Below, one piece after another: positions 5,304-5,798 of a stretch of 5,798 bases of DNA. The notes below the pieces were generated by a model. The model saw only the letters and a list, made by a program, of their open reading frames with translations. It searched no databases and was not told the origin of the DNA. Origin of the DNA: Synechococcales cyanobacterium PMM_0073 (GTDB lineage Bacteria > Cyanobacteriota > Cyanobacteriia > Elainellales > Elainellaceae); contig CASBQH010000310.1 in the NCBI GenBank assembly GCA_949127695.1, forward strand, positions 1-5,798. Reading direction: 5' to 3'. The position numbers and the translations under genes were made by a program. Every line of letters begins with the position of its first letter. The stretch's first letter is position 1.

Positions 5304-5798
5304 TTAAGCAATTTGAATTAGATCAGGATAATGCGCCAACAGCTGATCGCGAGAGAGGCTGTCGGTGGCCGCTTGGGGCGTCCAGATTAGCTCATAGATC
5401 AGCAAATAGCTGGGCGCAATGCCGCCTAAGCGCTGCAAAACGGCAGTTAGCTCCTCGGCAGAATGCAGCGAGTTGGGCTGAAACAAAGGTTGGTCGTCGG
5501 CTGTGCCAATTAGCAGCGTTATTACAATATAGGAAGCCGGATCGGCCTCCGCGTTGACTGTGATCGGCTGTCGCCGCACCTGTCCGCCCACGTTCACCAG
5601 CGTCTTCGGCTCCTTCTTCTTTCCGTCAGTCGGGGCGAAGAAGGTGTCCTTCGTCTTGCCGTCAAGGAACACCTCCAGCCCGTGACCGGAGAGGGTGAGG
5701 AGTACCACGTCGTCCTTGCGGATCGCCTTCGCCTTGTCACCGCCGCCCGACAGCAGGCGGTCCAGGTGGGCGAGGATGTTCTCCTTCGTCGCCGGATG
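5304..5798 (-). CDS. DUF1517-like C-terminus fused in frame to a caspase-like fragment; 5'-partial
   Basis: The minus frame is open from the window edge (HPATKENILAHLDRLL...) to the TAA at 5304-5306: 164 residues, with no certain start. Residues about 69-164 read NVGGQVRRQPITV, ASYIVITLLIGTADDQPLF, LGGIAPSYLLIYELIWTPQ, then DSLSRDQLLAHYPDLIQIA. That is the end of a cyanobacterial DUF1517 protein (YIVVTLL..., ...VLWTPQ...DTLS..ELL..YP), a family of unknown function. Residues 1-68 belong to another family: VVLLTLSGHGLEVF around H39 is the histidine loop of a caspase-like (peptidase C14) p20 domain, followed by DTFFAPTDGK. The N-terminal part of DUF1517 proteins, as I remember it Gly-rich with a membrane segment, is absent. 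The valine codon GTG at 5708 is internal to the caspase strand and not a credible start. The C-terminal part is a real host gene; the joined whole is suspect. Confidence 0.7.
   Translation of the reverse strand, partial: HPATKENILAHLDRLLSGGGDKAKAIRKDDVVLLTLSGHGLEVFLDGKTKDTFFAPTDGKKKEPKTLVNVGGQVRRQPITVNAEADPASYIVITLLIGTADDQPLFQPNSLHSAEELTAVLQRLGGIAPSYLLIYELIWTPQAATDSLSRDQLLAHYPDLIQIA
5595..5798 (-). other. High-GC caspase-like (C14) segment, possible foreign or chimeric DNA
   Basis: This edge segment encodes about 68 residues of a caspase-family p20 domain: ATKENILAHL, a Gly/Lys linker, DDVVLLTLSGHG with the dyad histidine, then FFAPTDGK and EPKTLV. The domain is cut off before the DxCR-type cysteine motif, which normally follows some tens of residues later. 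GC is about 64% across 5581-5798 by hand count, with codons almost always ending in C or G, against 53-58% in the adjoining DUF1517 part. The wording and composition recall caspase-like proteins of Planctomycetes, from memory only. The break lies around 5585-5600. Confidence 0.6.

Noticed and set aside
5279..5557. A 92-codon plus-strand open frame opposite the DUF1517-like region
   Set aside because: Arg/Ala/Trp-rich composition typical of antisense translation, and the minus strand carries recognisable family sequence.
1..5798. CRISPR arrays, tRNA or rRNA genes, and transposase genes
   Set aside because: No regularly spaced direct repeats, no tRNA-like or rRNA sequence and no transposase motif were seen on either strand.

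Overview
This 5.8-kb window looks like a metagenomic or draft contig from a cyanobacterium. Three things suggest this: a phosphorylase-kinase alpha/beta-like (GH15-like) gene of the kind found in cyanobacterial genomes, a DUF1517-type C-terminus next to a MIF-family tautomerase, and one HIP1 octamer (GCGATCGC). Hand-counted GC is about 53-58% in the DUF1517-type stretch, about 43% in a sampled stretch of the toxin gene, and about 64% in the last 218 bases. The last two departures look meaningful. Family assignments come from recognised motifs and remembered family sequences; no search was run.

Layout. (1) Positions 1-3126 (+): a 5'-truncated, very long protein strikingly similar to eukaryotic phosphorylase kinase regulatory subunits. 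(2) Positions 3123-3791 (-): a complete HAD-superfamily phosphatase/phosphomutase, converging on gene 1 so tightly that both stop codons share one CTAG. (3) Positions 3833-4479 (+): a toxin-antitoxin module, with a weak promoter, a small palindrome that could be an operator, an antitoxin-like gene, and a PemK/MazF-family toxin overlapping it by 26 nt. (4) Positions 4493-4579: a long imperfect hairpin with the layout of an integron attC site, 14 nt after the toxin stop. It is followed by a 13-bp perfect-stem terminator that can work in both directions. (5) Positions 4657-4920: two gene remnants back to back, the C-terminus of a VOC/glyoxalase protein (-) and the C-terminal DNA-binding domain of an AraC-family regulator (+). 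They look like the outer ends of a divergent regulator/target pair whose middle was deleted. (6) Positions 4922-5275 (-): a complete MIF/phenylpyruvate tautomerase-like protein. (7) Positions 5304-5798 (-): an open frame whose C-terminus is DUF1517-like but whose N-terminal part is a high-GC caspase-like fragment holding the SGHG histidine motif and no catalytic cysteine. This is either a real fusion or, more likely, a chimeric contig end.

Functionally, the left part is glycogen/sugar-phosphate flavoured, though any link between genes 1 and 2 is inference. The centre is a small mobile or stabilising island with decayed genes beside it. The right part is a probable two-gene operon (DUF1517-like, then tautomerase) read leftwards. 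The strongest candidates for novelty are the TA module with its attC-like hairpin, the deleted VOC/AraC pair, and the caspase/DUF1517 junction.
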